Source: Urechis unicinctus
Lineage: Eukaryota > Annelida > Polychaeta > Xenopneusta > Urechidae
DNA: 64,000 nucleotides
Reading direction: 5' to 3'
NCBI GenBank assembly: GCA_034190875.2
Contig: CM067344.1
Span: 74,998,178 to 75,062,177 of the forward strand
Position 1 is the stretch's first letter, and each line of letters starts with the position of its first letter. Shown here one piece after another: positions 1 through 10,581 of the stretch. The translations under genes were made by a program, and so were the position numbers. The notes under the pieces are model-generated. The model did not search any database. It was given only the letters and a program-made list of their open reading frames with translations, and had not been told where the DNA came from.

Positions 1-829
1 TGAAGATCAGCAATTTCATGACGTAGACACGCATTCTCCTCACGTGAGTGGTCAAGCTTGTTTTCGTAGTCATCCAGCTTGCGATAAAGTATTGCCATTT
101 TCTTGTTGCGTGAGGGAGCTTCTTTCTGACTCGGGCAGCTTCAGTTTATCCAGAAGACGTGACTTCTCTGTCATGAGTCTCCTCACTTCATCTTCCAATT
201 CGGCGATTTGTAACTGGGAATCCTCCCCAATCTGGTTACATTCTTCTTTCTTTGTGGGACAAGAGATCATGGAGAGCTAACTTCTCTCGCTCCAGTTGCT
301 GACTGCGACTCTCTGACATGGAGAGTTTCTCACGGAGGGTGTCGATGAGGAGACGAGTGCCCTCCATGAGGGCGTCCTCGCGTCCCAACGACATATTGAT
401 CTCGGAGATCTTTTCTCGATGTGTCCTGATATCACGCTCGTCGAAACTAGCCTGCCGACGACGACGTCGGTTCTGTTTGGCTAGGTCACGCTGTCGTGAC
501 TGTCGGATGAGTTCGTCATCGGAGGGATTGAGCGTCTGGTTCTGGACGTACTGGTTGTAGTTACGCTGGTTTTGGTTGACTTGATTCTGGTCAATCACTA
601 CAGATCTGTGAGTTCTATTAAGCTGGTTGTTTTGAGATGTGCTCTGGCTGGCTAAATTGAGCGAGGTTGATTTAGGTTGGGTGACGGTTTGTGGAAGTGT
701 GTTGCTCGTCAACTGTGACTGTGATTGGTGCTGTCCAGGTAAAGGCGAGGTGTTAAGGCAGCTGGTAGCGTCAGATGGATGGTAAAAGAGGGACCTGGAC
801 GTGTAGGCGTGAGGAGCTGGGGATGAGAT

Positions 830-860
<31 letters not shown>

Positions 861-2539
861 TCTGTTGTGTTAACTGGCACCACTACTGATGGTTGGTGAG
901 AACTTTCTGAGGAATCCGCTCCTCGTGTTCGTATCTGACGCGATCTAGTCCTGTGCGAAACGCCAAGTTGTGGAGGCCGTGGGTAGGCAGGGGTGGATAC
1001 TGCAGCTGGAGAAACAGGCTGTTTTATGGAGCTAGGTTGTGCACCTGAGCTGTGAAGAGGCTTGTCGTCAGCGCTTGGTGACGTCAAGGTGATTGAGGTC
1101 TGAACTCTGTGACCAGGTGTGACAGGTGGGCTAGGTGTAATGAGAGCACTTGTCTTAAACTGATCACTAGGTGTCGGGGATGCTGAAGGGGAAAGCACGA
1201 GACTGTCCAACTGCACACTCGACACTACCTTACCCCCTGCCTGGGACGGCTTACTGCTCTCTATAGAATTCTCCGGTTGTGGTATATGTAAAGTGGCAGG
1301 TCTTGCGTTTTGGACCTCTGCCTGCGCTCCTCCAACTCCAGACGTGCCTCCTCCAACTCCCCCTGACGCCCTCTGATCACCGTCCGATGGCCCCACGGAT
1401 GTCCCGACAGGTTCTCTACTAGGGTGTTGCTGAGGCGAGCTGGCAGATGCGGCTCTAGCTCGCACGCCGCTCACTGGGGTACTAGCTGCCGACGGTGAAT
1501 TTGAGGTGTTGCTGGGTGGGGTTCTGCCCGTGGGGGAAAGCTGTACAACTAAACTCGATTTCGGCTGTGCAGTTGGCGTGGGGGAGTGGGATGTTGAAGC
1601 CCAGTCTGTTCGGGCTGAGTCAGCAGAAGTTACTGGCGGCGTAGTTGGGATACTGCTGTGGGCTGGTGGTGATGTAGGAGCGGGCTGAGTGGATGACTCC
1701 GCTGGGGTAGTGACGTCTAACTCGACGCTATTGCTGCTTGTTAGTGGTAGTACAGTACAGTTATTTATACCGGTAGACTCGGAGCTATGCTCGTCTACCT
1801 CCGTCGGGGTTGGGGTTACTTCAGATGGACCGTGTTCGAGTAGCGTTGCTAGGGCCGCCGACGTAGTTATGGGTTTCTGAAGCTCCTCGTGGCCACCCTG
1901 GCCTACTACATTCGTGTCTGCAGCACTGTGTGGGGTAGGGGAGACGGCGGATTGACGGGGTGGGGTACTGTCTGCAGTACACGTGTTCCGACTTAACTCA
2001 TCAAACTGCTCGTTATCTGGTGATGTCCCAATATCGCTACTTATTGATATCTGTGTTACACACCTTCCTGAGTCAGCATTATCGTTAGTTAATCCTGGTG
2101 CGATTGTAGAAGCTTGATCCCTATTATGATCGTTGTCAGCCACGTGTCCCGCTGAGGCTGTTGTATGGTTGGTTTGAACCGTGCCTAGTCCGTCTATTTC
2201 TACACTGGCCAATGTGCCACTGCTTGTCCCGTCATTTGCTGTATCCTTGCTGGGTCGTGGATCAGACTGGCCAAACTGTGTCTCAGATGACGACTTTATT
2301 TCAACACTCGTATCTTTAGTAGCAGCGGGACTAAGGGTCTGGTTGCTCGCCGCGCTCTCCGGCGATGCTTGCTCTCCTGAGGCTGCTGATGTTGCTGCTG
2401 CTGCTGCGGCTGCTTCTGTGGCTAATGCTAAGTGCTGCTCAGCTGTCTTGAAGCAGTTCTTGCACAGGGATTTGCGCCATGTTTGAGGCTCAAATGTATA
2501 GCACGGCGATTTGGTAGAAGTCTTCATGCTGTCTGGCAT
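1..2539 (-). CDS. Uncharacterised Ser/Thr/Pro-rich coiled-coil protein, 5' part, with two apparent frameshifts
   Basis: No confident family name. I chose the Met at 2539 (A at -3) rather than the in-frame Met at 2653, because the 38 residues between look like translated leader. From Met1: a Cys motif at about residues 13-36 (C-x12-C-x2-CFK-x4-H) that resembles the extreme N-terminus of MPRIP/outspread actin-associated proteins; a poly-Ala run (about 43-49); roughly 550 residues of low-complexity S/T/P/Q sequence including nine Gln encoded near 833-859; an Arg-rich stretch near 450-475 (bases); then a heptad-rich coiled coil (bases about 430-1). The reading frame stops at 236-238 (TAA), but coil coding continues in a second frame (about 262-70) and then a third (about 115-1). 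No PH domain is visible. The gene leaves the window at the left edge. The MPRIP resemblance is from memory and limited to the Cys motif, so the role is unassigned. Confidence 0.7.
833..859 (-). repeat. CAG/CTG trinucleotide run encoding polyglutamine
   Basis: An uninterrupted CTG-type run on the plus strand reads as about nine consecutive Gln codons in the coiled-coil gene on the minus strand. A second, imperfect GCN run near 2390-2420 encodes the poly-Ala stretch. Confidence 0.85.
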
Positions 2540-2653
2540 TTCGACCAAATGTGTCTTAAACAGATAGGACAAGGATTTAAGAAATGAAAGCGAGGAATAC
2601 TGGTGCCAAAAGCTGGCCCAACCATATAGCGCGTAGATAGAGCATGCCTCCAC

Positions 2654-3520
2654 GGCGTACCATAGAGGCTGTTTCGAAAAGTTTCCTGCGGCCGACTTTC
2701 GTTCAATTCAAGAAAACAAGTGTGTGAAGTCGGGAGAAATGGTCGGGTCGGGTGTGGAAGGTAGGTTTCCACGGCCAGCCAGCCACACGGTGTGCCTTCG
2801 TCGCTCGTGTCTTCCTCTAGTGATGCGGCTGGCGCGTGAGCTGCAGTGGGTGCGTGCTGCACGGATTTGTCAGAGTGGACGCCAGTGGACGGTCTGCTCA
2901 CGGGCCGTGTCACTCACAGCAGCTCACTAAGCCGGCCTCATATCACCCATACCATTCTGCTACTGGCCGGCTAGTCTCTTGATAACAGCCAAACCAGCTA
3001 TTTCCTTCTGCACTATGCAGTTTTGCTTGTAGAATCACCTGCACTTAGCGTGTGTGATACAGATGGTGTATGCGTGAGACATGGCCTGTACCAACACCTA
3101 TATGTAATGCTGCTCTCGTTTCTACTCGGTGAATGATAAACCTGGCCTTCCCCTCGCACCAGTGGTCCCCCCAATGTATGACATGAAACAACGGGCCAAT
3201 CCTCACCAGCATCTCGAGGAAGGCACGCATCAAGCCGAAATGGCGCACTACTTACTGTTACCTTTAGGTTCTGGTAATCAATCTCCATTTGACAGGAGTA
3301 GAGTATCTTGAGACTACACCTGTTCAGAAGCTCAAGTAAAATACAAAGGCTGCAACAGCGGAGATACAGACGCAATTTAAACAACGACTCAATGCACAGC
3401 TATTAAACTAATGTGCAGCGTACACCTAATTCGATAGATACACTATCAAGGTAAGAAATACAAAATTGATATTGATGAGGATTAACACATCGCCGCTATA
3501 ATGATTAAGAAACCCCCCAG
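2654..3520. other. 5' flank of the coiled-coil gene, no further gene seen
   Basis: This presumably holds the 5' UTR or promoter of the minus-strand coiled-coil gene. Open frames here (for example 3384-3013 on the minus strand) show no recognisable domain and are treated as chance. Confidence 0.4.
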
Positions 3521-4905
3521 GTTCTTACGTTGTAGGGGTAGTATATAAATCCACATCGAGACCAACATCGTTGTCTTCGTGGAAGGGAAGGTATATAAAC
3601 CTACTCTAGGGGAGGGCTAAACATGATAAGGGGTGAGTATATAAACCTACTCTAGGGGAGGGCTATATACCTGCACTCAGAATGGCAATGGTCTTCATGA
3701 TAAGGGGTGGTATATAAACCTAAGACTGACAATGTTGTCTTCATAGTAGAGGTGGTATATAAACCTTCGCTAAGACTGACAATGTTGTCTTCATGGTAGG
3801 GGTGGTATATAAAACTTCGCTAAGACTGACAATGTTGTCTTCATGGTAGGGGTGGTATATAAACCTACACTAAGACTAACAATGTTGTCTTCATGGTAGG
3901 GGTGGTATATAAACCTACGCTAAGACTAACAATGTTGTCTTCATGGTAGGGGTGGTATATAAACCTACACTAAGACTAACAATGTTGTCTTCATGGTAGG
4001 GGTGGTATATAAACCTACACTAAGACTAACAATGTTGTCTTCATGGTAGGGGTGGTATATAAACCTACACTAAGACTAACAATGTTGTCTTCATGGTAGG
4101 GGTGGTATATAAACCTACACTAAGACTAACAATGTTGTCTTCATGGTAGGGGTGGTATATAAACCTACTAAGACTAACAATGTTGTCTTCATGGTAGGGG
4201 TGGTATATAAACCTACGCTAAGACTAACAATGTTGTCTTCATGGTAGGGGTGGTATATAAACCTACACTAAGACTAACAATGTTGTCTTCATGGTAGGGG
4301 TGGTATATAAACCTACACTAAGACTAACAATGTTGTCTTCATGGTAGGGGTGGTATATAAACCTACACTAAGACTAACAATGTTGTCTTCATGGTAGGGG
4401 TGGTATATAAACCTACGCTAAGACTAACAATGTTGTCTTCATGGTAGGGGTGGTATATAAACCTACGCTAAGACTAACAATGTTGTCTTCATGGTAGGGG
4501 TGGTATATAAACCTACACTAAGACTAACAATGTTGTCTTCATGGTAGGGGTGGTATATAAACCTACGCTAAGACTAACAATGTTGTCTTCATGGTAGGGG
4601 TGGTATATAAACCTACACTAAGACTAACAATGTTGTCTTCATGGTAGGGGTGGTATATAAACCTACACTAAGACTAACAATGTTGTCTTCATGGTAGGGG
4701 TGGTATATAAACCTACACTAAGACTAACAATGTTGTCTTCATGGTAGGGGTGGTATATAAACCTACGCTAAGACTAACAATGTTGTCTTCATGGTAGGGG
4801 TGGTATATAAACCTACGCTAAGACTAACAATGTGGCCATCGTGGTAGAGAAGGCATATAAACCAAGAGTAAGACTGACAATGCTGTCTTCGTGGTAGAGA
4901 GGGGA
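3520..4905. repeat. 50-bp minisatellite with a TATATAAA motif in every unit
   Basis: From about 3770 to 4850 the unit is a near-perfect 50 bp (key segments TAAGACTAACAATG, TCTTCATGGTAGGGG, TGGTATATAAACC). Copies differ mainly at CTACAC versus CTACGC. The left end (3520-3770) and right end (4830-4905) hold more diverged or shortened copies. There are roughly 25 units in total. No gene is visible inside. Confidence 0.95.
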
Positions 4906-6870
4906 TGAATATGTATTTTAACTTTTGATTATTTGTCACATAACAGATGTGTGGAATAGAATGCTCAATTAGCGACTGGTGCGTAATCATGCACCAAACC
5001 TGTTGAAATGTTGCGTATGAGAGGATAACGATTTGGAATGTTTGGAGATTCGCCAATCTGTTTACTTCTACAGTTCCAATAATGTACATTTGGCCGCATT
5101 GAAGGTGTGTCTTAATGACCTTTATGCACGATTGTGGTTTTTACGAGCTATATCCGACACTACCTATGCCGCATGGTATGGCATGATAGGTCGAAAGGTA
5201 CCGACGCAGATATGTACCGCATGCACATTTTAAGAATAAATGTACATTGATATCACAAAGGCTCCTGAAAATTATGTGGCTTTTGGAAATTTTCTTAGAC
5301 AACTTGCAATGTCGCATAAAAATAGATTCACGAACAGGACAGCATATTTTAGTGAAATTTATCACCACACCGCTCGTGATTCAATAAAAATTGCAGAATG
5401 AAATTCTAACAAAACGAATTATCATACAATTTAACTGCAAAATAGACAGCACAAGCCAGCGGTTGGATGGCTGCAATATCGCAAAAGATCACAGCCATTC
5501 AGCGAGGCTAAGACAAACAGAGGCCATACGATTCATATGAGACGCTGTAATACATAGGTACCGCCACCCAATGAGGCCATGTGGAACAAAGGCCATGCCA
5601 GAGTGAGAAAGAACTAAATTGTGAAGTGTTCACATCATTTGATATATTTCTTACTGTCGTTTCGGCAAGGAGACAATTATTTGTGGCCGTAGCTGCAGCC
5701 ACCTGTCAGACCTAGAAACTCAAATATTCAGAGCCAATACTCAATTTCATTATTCAAATATATGAAAACATATAATGAAAAACCGTGAATGCACAATAAC
5801 AAATGTACTTATTATATTTGTGGTGAGTATTTGTTGTTATATTATGCACCATGTATGTGGTGGCCGTTGTCGTGAAGTAATGTGACAAATATTGCTGTTA
5901 TTATTTGTACACTTATTTAGTTACGACCTTGTTTAGTGTACAATTAGGTGTTTCTATTATTATTTTCGGACAAGAGTAGCTGATACGTTATTTGGTATAC
6001 GCGTGGTTTATTCTGCCAAAATACATCAAGTGAGATCTGCGGGCATCATAGAGGTGCATTTCTGTCAAATATGTGAAGATTACGGTTGACAAATGGTGGG
6101 GTACCAAGGGCGTCAGTGTTTCTAATAACCCAGCACTTTTTGTCTGGAATCTTATTGTTGACCCTTCAGACTGATCTGGCTGGTAATATTCATTCCAAGA
6201 TAGTTAATGTCATTGGTCCAGTCAAATGGGTTACCTTTCACTAGAAGCTGTAATTCTGATGTTAATAATTTTGAGTCGATGGTTTGAAAATCATGCCTTT
6301 TATATTATTACTTATTTTCCGATAATGTATTCATATTCTGCCATTTGCTTACTTAGCTCTAAGTTTAATTCATATTCACTTTCACTTGCAACACAATGGT
6401 TGCCCGGTTATGCCCTCGGCATATGCTTACCGGGCTGGTACATCAACTGAACTCACTCGCTCAAAATTGTGCCATCTGGTGTTTACCAATGAACTCGATA
6501 GTTGCCATCATTAAGCAATATTAAGTAGCGTGCTTGCTCGCATAGGTAATGATGCACTCATCTTCTCTTACCGCATAGACTATCAACTGCGAGAAATCTA
6601 GGGATGCAATGGTATGTCCCGTAGTAACAATGTACACCTGAATGGCTAAACGCTTGACTGCTTGGTAATTTGCTGTTTTTATGTGTCTGTTCGTTGCTAG
6701 TAAGCCATGGTTCGGTTTTGCACACACCACGTTATTTAAGAGATGTTTAAACAGCTTTGTATGCATAATTTCGGGTTTCATACCATGAATTGAGTACATT
6801 TCCACGTTTTAACAGTGGCTATCTTGTGCATTCTGTAGGTGAGTATTCTATGCATTCACGCATTGCTTCG
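4906..6870. other. AT-rich intergenic sequence, nothing recognised
   Basis: Short open frames only, none with a recognisable domain or splice-supported structure. Confidence 0.4.
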
Positions 6871-6874
6871 TGTG

Positions 6875-7725
6875 AGACAGCTCAATGCATCCCAATATTG
6901 CGTTATGTTGGACAGCTCAATGCATCCCAATATTGTGTTATGTTGGACAGCTAAATGCATCCGCATGTTACATTGCATTAGAGAGCACTATGTTACCTTA
7001 ACCTGTATGGTGCAAGGCGTTAAATGCATCTACACCCTCGAAATGCATCCAAACCATGTGTGATGCTGGTCTCTTGCTGTATTTTTGCCCCGCATTGTGT
7101 TAGGTGCTTAATGCATCAATACTCTCCTTGGTCATATACAGCTTAATGCATCCATACTCTCCTTGGTCATAGACAGCTTAATGCATCCATACTCTCCTTG
7201 GTCATAGACAGCTTAATGCATCCATACCCTCATTGGTCTCCGACAGCTTAATGCATCCATACTCTCCTTGGTCATATACAGCTTAATGCATCCATTCTCT
7301 CCTTGGTCATACACAGCTTAATGCATCCATTCTCTCCTTGGTCATACACAGCTTAATGCATCCATTCTCTCCTTGGTCATAGACAGCTTAATGCATCCAT
7401 TCTCTCCTTGGTCTCCGACAGCTTAATGCATCCATACTCTCCTTGGTTATATACAGCTTAATGCATCCATTTTCTCCTTGGTCATAGACAGCTTAATGCA
7501 TCCATACTCTCCTTGGTCATATACAGCTTAATGCATCCATACTCTCCTTGGTCATATACAGCTTAATGCATCCATTTTCTCCTTGGTCATAGACAGCTTA
7601 ATGCATCCATACTCTCCTTGGTCTTAGACAGCTTAATGCATCATCCATACTCTCATTGGTCTCCGACAGCTTAATGCATCCATACTCTCATTGGTCTCCG
7701 ACAGCTTAATGCATCCATACCATAG
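6875..7725. repeat. 35-bp minisatellite containing TTAATGCATCC
   Basis: The regular part (about 7107-7722) repeats every 35 bp with core GCTTAATGCATCC plus CTCCTTGGTCAT; unit spacing was checked at 7141 and 7176. Older diverged units of the same length (AGCTCAATGCATCC) occur at about 6880-6960. About 17 regular copies are followed by an abrupt end at unique sequence. Confidence 0.93.
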
Positions 7726-10430
7726 CCGATGTATGTACCCCTATTTCAACAGCTGATTTTACTAGCCTGGTTGTTTTGCCTCAGACGTTGTACTTACTGT
7801 GTTCATGCCAGGTGGTGGTAAACTCGTTATTGAAAAGGCCGGATAAAAGATTGTGAGGTATAAACAAGGAAACACATGCTGAGAGGGTAGTCTGGTGTTA
7901 GTCAGTTGATGTACAGCTATAGGAGCGGACGTCCGCACTACACACACACAACAACAACTGTTATTTGTGGAACCAGTTTTAGTTGCGTCAGGGCTATATC
8001 TACTGCGTATGAAACAGAAGTGCTTCTCGAATAGACGCTTGCGTGGATTAATTAAGATGATCTCGCTGATGGTTTAGAAAACAACGACTCTCCTCGCTAA
8101 ATCAAAAATATTTAAACATCTGCCCGCCTACAAAACCACTCCTCTCATTCGCTCCCCACCCCAACCTCTTCGAGCATCTCACGCTCGCACGCACGCACGC
8201 ACGCACGCACGCTCACACACACACCACCACCATTGCACACACTGAGAAATATAAACTTGTATAACCCGTGCTGTTCGTAAAGATCCCAGAGACGAACGGC
8301 AAATGAGAAGTGATGGCATTTGTTCATCTGCACTGTTAACCTAATGTACGCAACGGTTGTTCCTCAAGTTATAATGACGTTGTGATGCTAGGATTCTGGG
8401 GGGACCTCCCGACCGGTGTTTGATATGCCATCGCATATGCACTTTGATTTGCACATATCCTGTATTATATTACCAGCAAGCACCGAAGGGTACCTAAAAT
8501 GTTACAGATAGGTTGCCAAAATAAATTTCCAACCATGTTCGCCACCATGACTTATTACGTGACATCACAAAAGCAACCAATATTATCAGTAGGCGAGAAA
8601 GATTTTAAAGATTTCTCTGATCTAAGGATCAGTAGTAACGGTATATAGAATATAACGTGTGACATGATAGCCAATATGAACTAACCGCTCGAGGTCATTA
8701 GCTGGGCAATATCTTTGTGCTGAAATGATTTTTCCTTGTACACCGACGTAAGAATACTTCCGCTACTCCCATTTGAACCAACGTGTGTGCCTCATTGATA
8801 GGTCCTACATTAAATGTGCCAGTCGCAAATCTGGATTTCTTTAGTGCACAACGACTTAGCGGACGAGTATTACATTGTGCCATATCCAAATCACTTCAAT
8901 TATAAACCTCAACAGACAATCATGTTAAGTCTGATATATACATACTTGCACATATATAAAAAGATTGCACTGCTCTGTTATGTAAAAATGGTATTCTCAC
9001 TCGATACCCGCTTTTTCACACTAATCGAGAATTATAAACACCCACAACGTAGTTTATAGACGGTAATTAATAAAAAAAACACATATGCATTCAGTAACCG
9101 TTGTAAAATTAAAATTGGGATAATTTATAGCACAATAATTCGGCGTAGTTGGCTCAGTGCGGCCTAAGGCTCATGTTTGAGAGATTCTACATCTCATTGT
9201 CGCGTAACAACCCAAGCAGCCTAACGCATTTGAACACGTCCGTTATGACTCCCGTCCGTTTAATAAAGCATATTGTTCCATATTACAAATCTCCCTAGAG
9301 TGCTCGTCATCGTGATTTAATTCACTTCATCAGCCTAAGACAACACCCTGCGATATCCGGCGGCTGCCAAAGGCCAGATGAACTTGTTCGACCTTCGTAT
9401 CAACAACATCGGTGGTTTATAACTATTACCTATAGCGGTCGTCATGCAAGGAAATAAGTGTGTTCAATTGTGTTGTCTGGTCTCGGCTTGTTTTGGCATT
9501 CGTGTGGTCTGTATTACATATGCAGCCGACATACACATCAGTGCTTCTTGGCACTACCGACGATTCACGGTTTGTTTTCAATCAAGATGCCGCATTATCA
9601 TAACAGCCGAGTAACTCAGTACAGCTGATTGATGGACAGGCCCTTCAGGCTATATACGGTGTGGTTTCACTCACGGAAATACTGATTGTCAATACAAATG
9701 GATGAAACACAGGGTTAACCCTGTAATCGTGGTCACACTGATCAAATCGTACACATATCGATATTTTTTCGATGTATCTGAGACAACCATATCTTAAAGC
9801 CGACCGGATGATGGGTACGTTATGGTAGATTATCCTGTCAGGTGTACGATAAAACACACTTTAACTAATTACAAACTAATTACGAAGGCCACACAATTAC
9901 AGTTTCGGCTCTGAAAGCTTTCCACTTCGACCACGGAGTGAATGGGTTAAATCCAAGCTAAACCTGGCATGTAGCCACACCCCACACGTAACTAGTCGAT
10001 GGACAATAGCAATGTTGAATATATAAGTCCAGACGCTTGGCATATTGGGTTGTGTACATGAGCGGTGTTTACTGTGCGGCCAACAACAATTAAGTGTTCT
10101 AATTAGACCTTCAGTAGAGCGATATATCATTGACAACCAATTCCAGGTAATGGCTACCAGGATGACAACGGGTGTATGATGCACGGGGTATGTAGCTGCG
10201 AGCGAGAAGGAAGACAGACGAGAAGTATGAGCAATACAGATCATGTGGATCCTGTCTGTAGACATACTGATATTTGTCAACAGATCAATTCTATCCTATC
10301 GTCCGACTATCGCACCACTACACAGAGATAACAGACGTCCAGGTTAACAATGATACAGAAAAAAACATAACCGCAAATGACCCAATGTTGCTGTAGAAGA
10401 TATTCATTGAAACAAAATGTGTCAATAAAT
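7726..10430. other. Intergenic sequence with one short ACGC/AC simple repeat
   Basis: An (ACGC)n-(AC)n tract lies at about 8183-8232. No coding exon, RNA gene or transposon was recognised. The 127-residue open frame at 10280-9897 (minus) has no domain. Confidence 0.4.
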
Positions 10431-10433
10431 CAG

Positions 10434-10439
10434 TTTATT
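10434..10439 (-). terminator. Candidate polyadenylation signal of MIIP
   Basis: TTTATT on the plus strand is AATAAA on the minus strand, about 145 bp downstream of the MIIP stop codon at 10582. The position is plausible for a short 3' UTR. Confidence 0.5.
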
Positions 10440-10581
10440 CTCAAAGTAATACCAAATATAATAGTAAGTACAAAAACTAACAAAACTACATGAGTCATGT
10501 ACAAACTGCTTTCTACAGAACTTGTACAAAAGACTCACTTTGTAATATCACATAACCTTGTTTTAATGTAGTTACTGTGGA

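Noticed and set aside
3013..3384. 123-residue minus-strand open frame
   Set aside because: No domain or conserved motif; likely chance upstream of the coiled-coil gene.
9140..9210. tRNA-like stretch (GTTGGCTCAGTGCGG)
   Set aside because: No acceptor stem, anticodon arm or B box could be paired.
9897..10280. 127-residue minus-strand open frame as a gene
   Set aside because: No recognisable domain, no splice-site context, composition like non-coding sequence.
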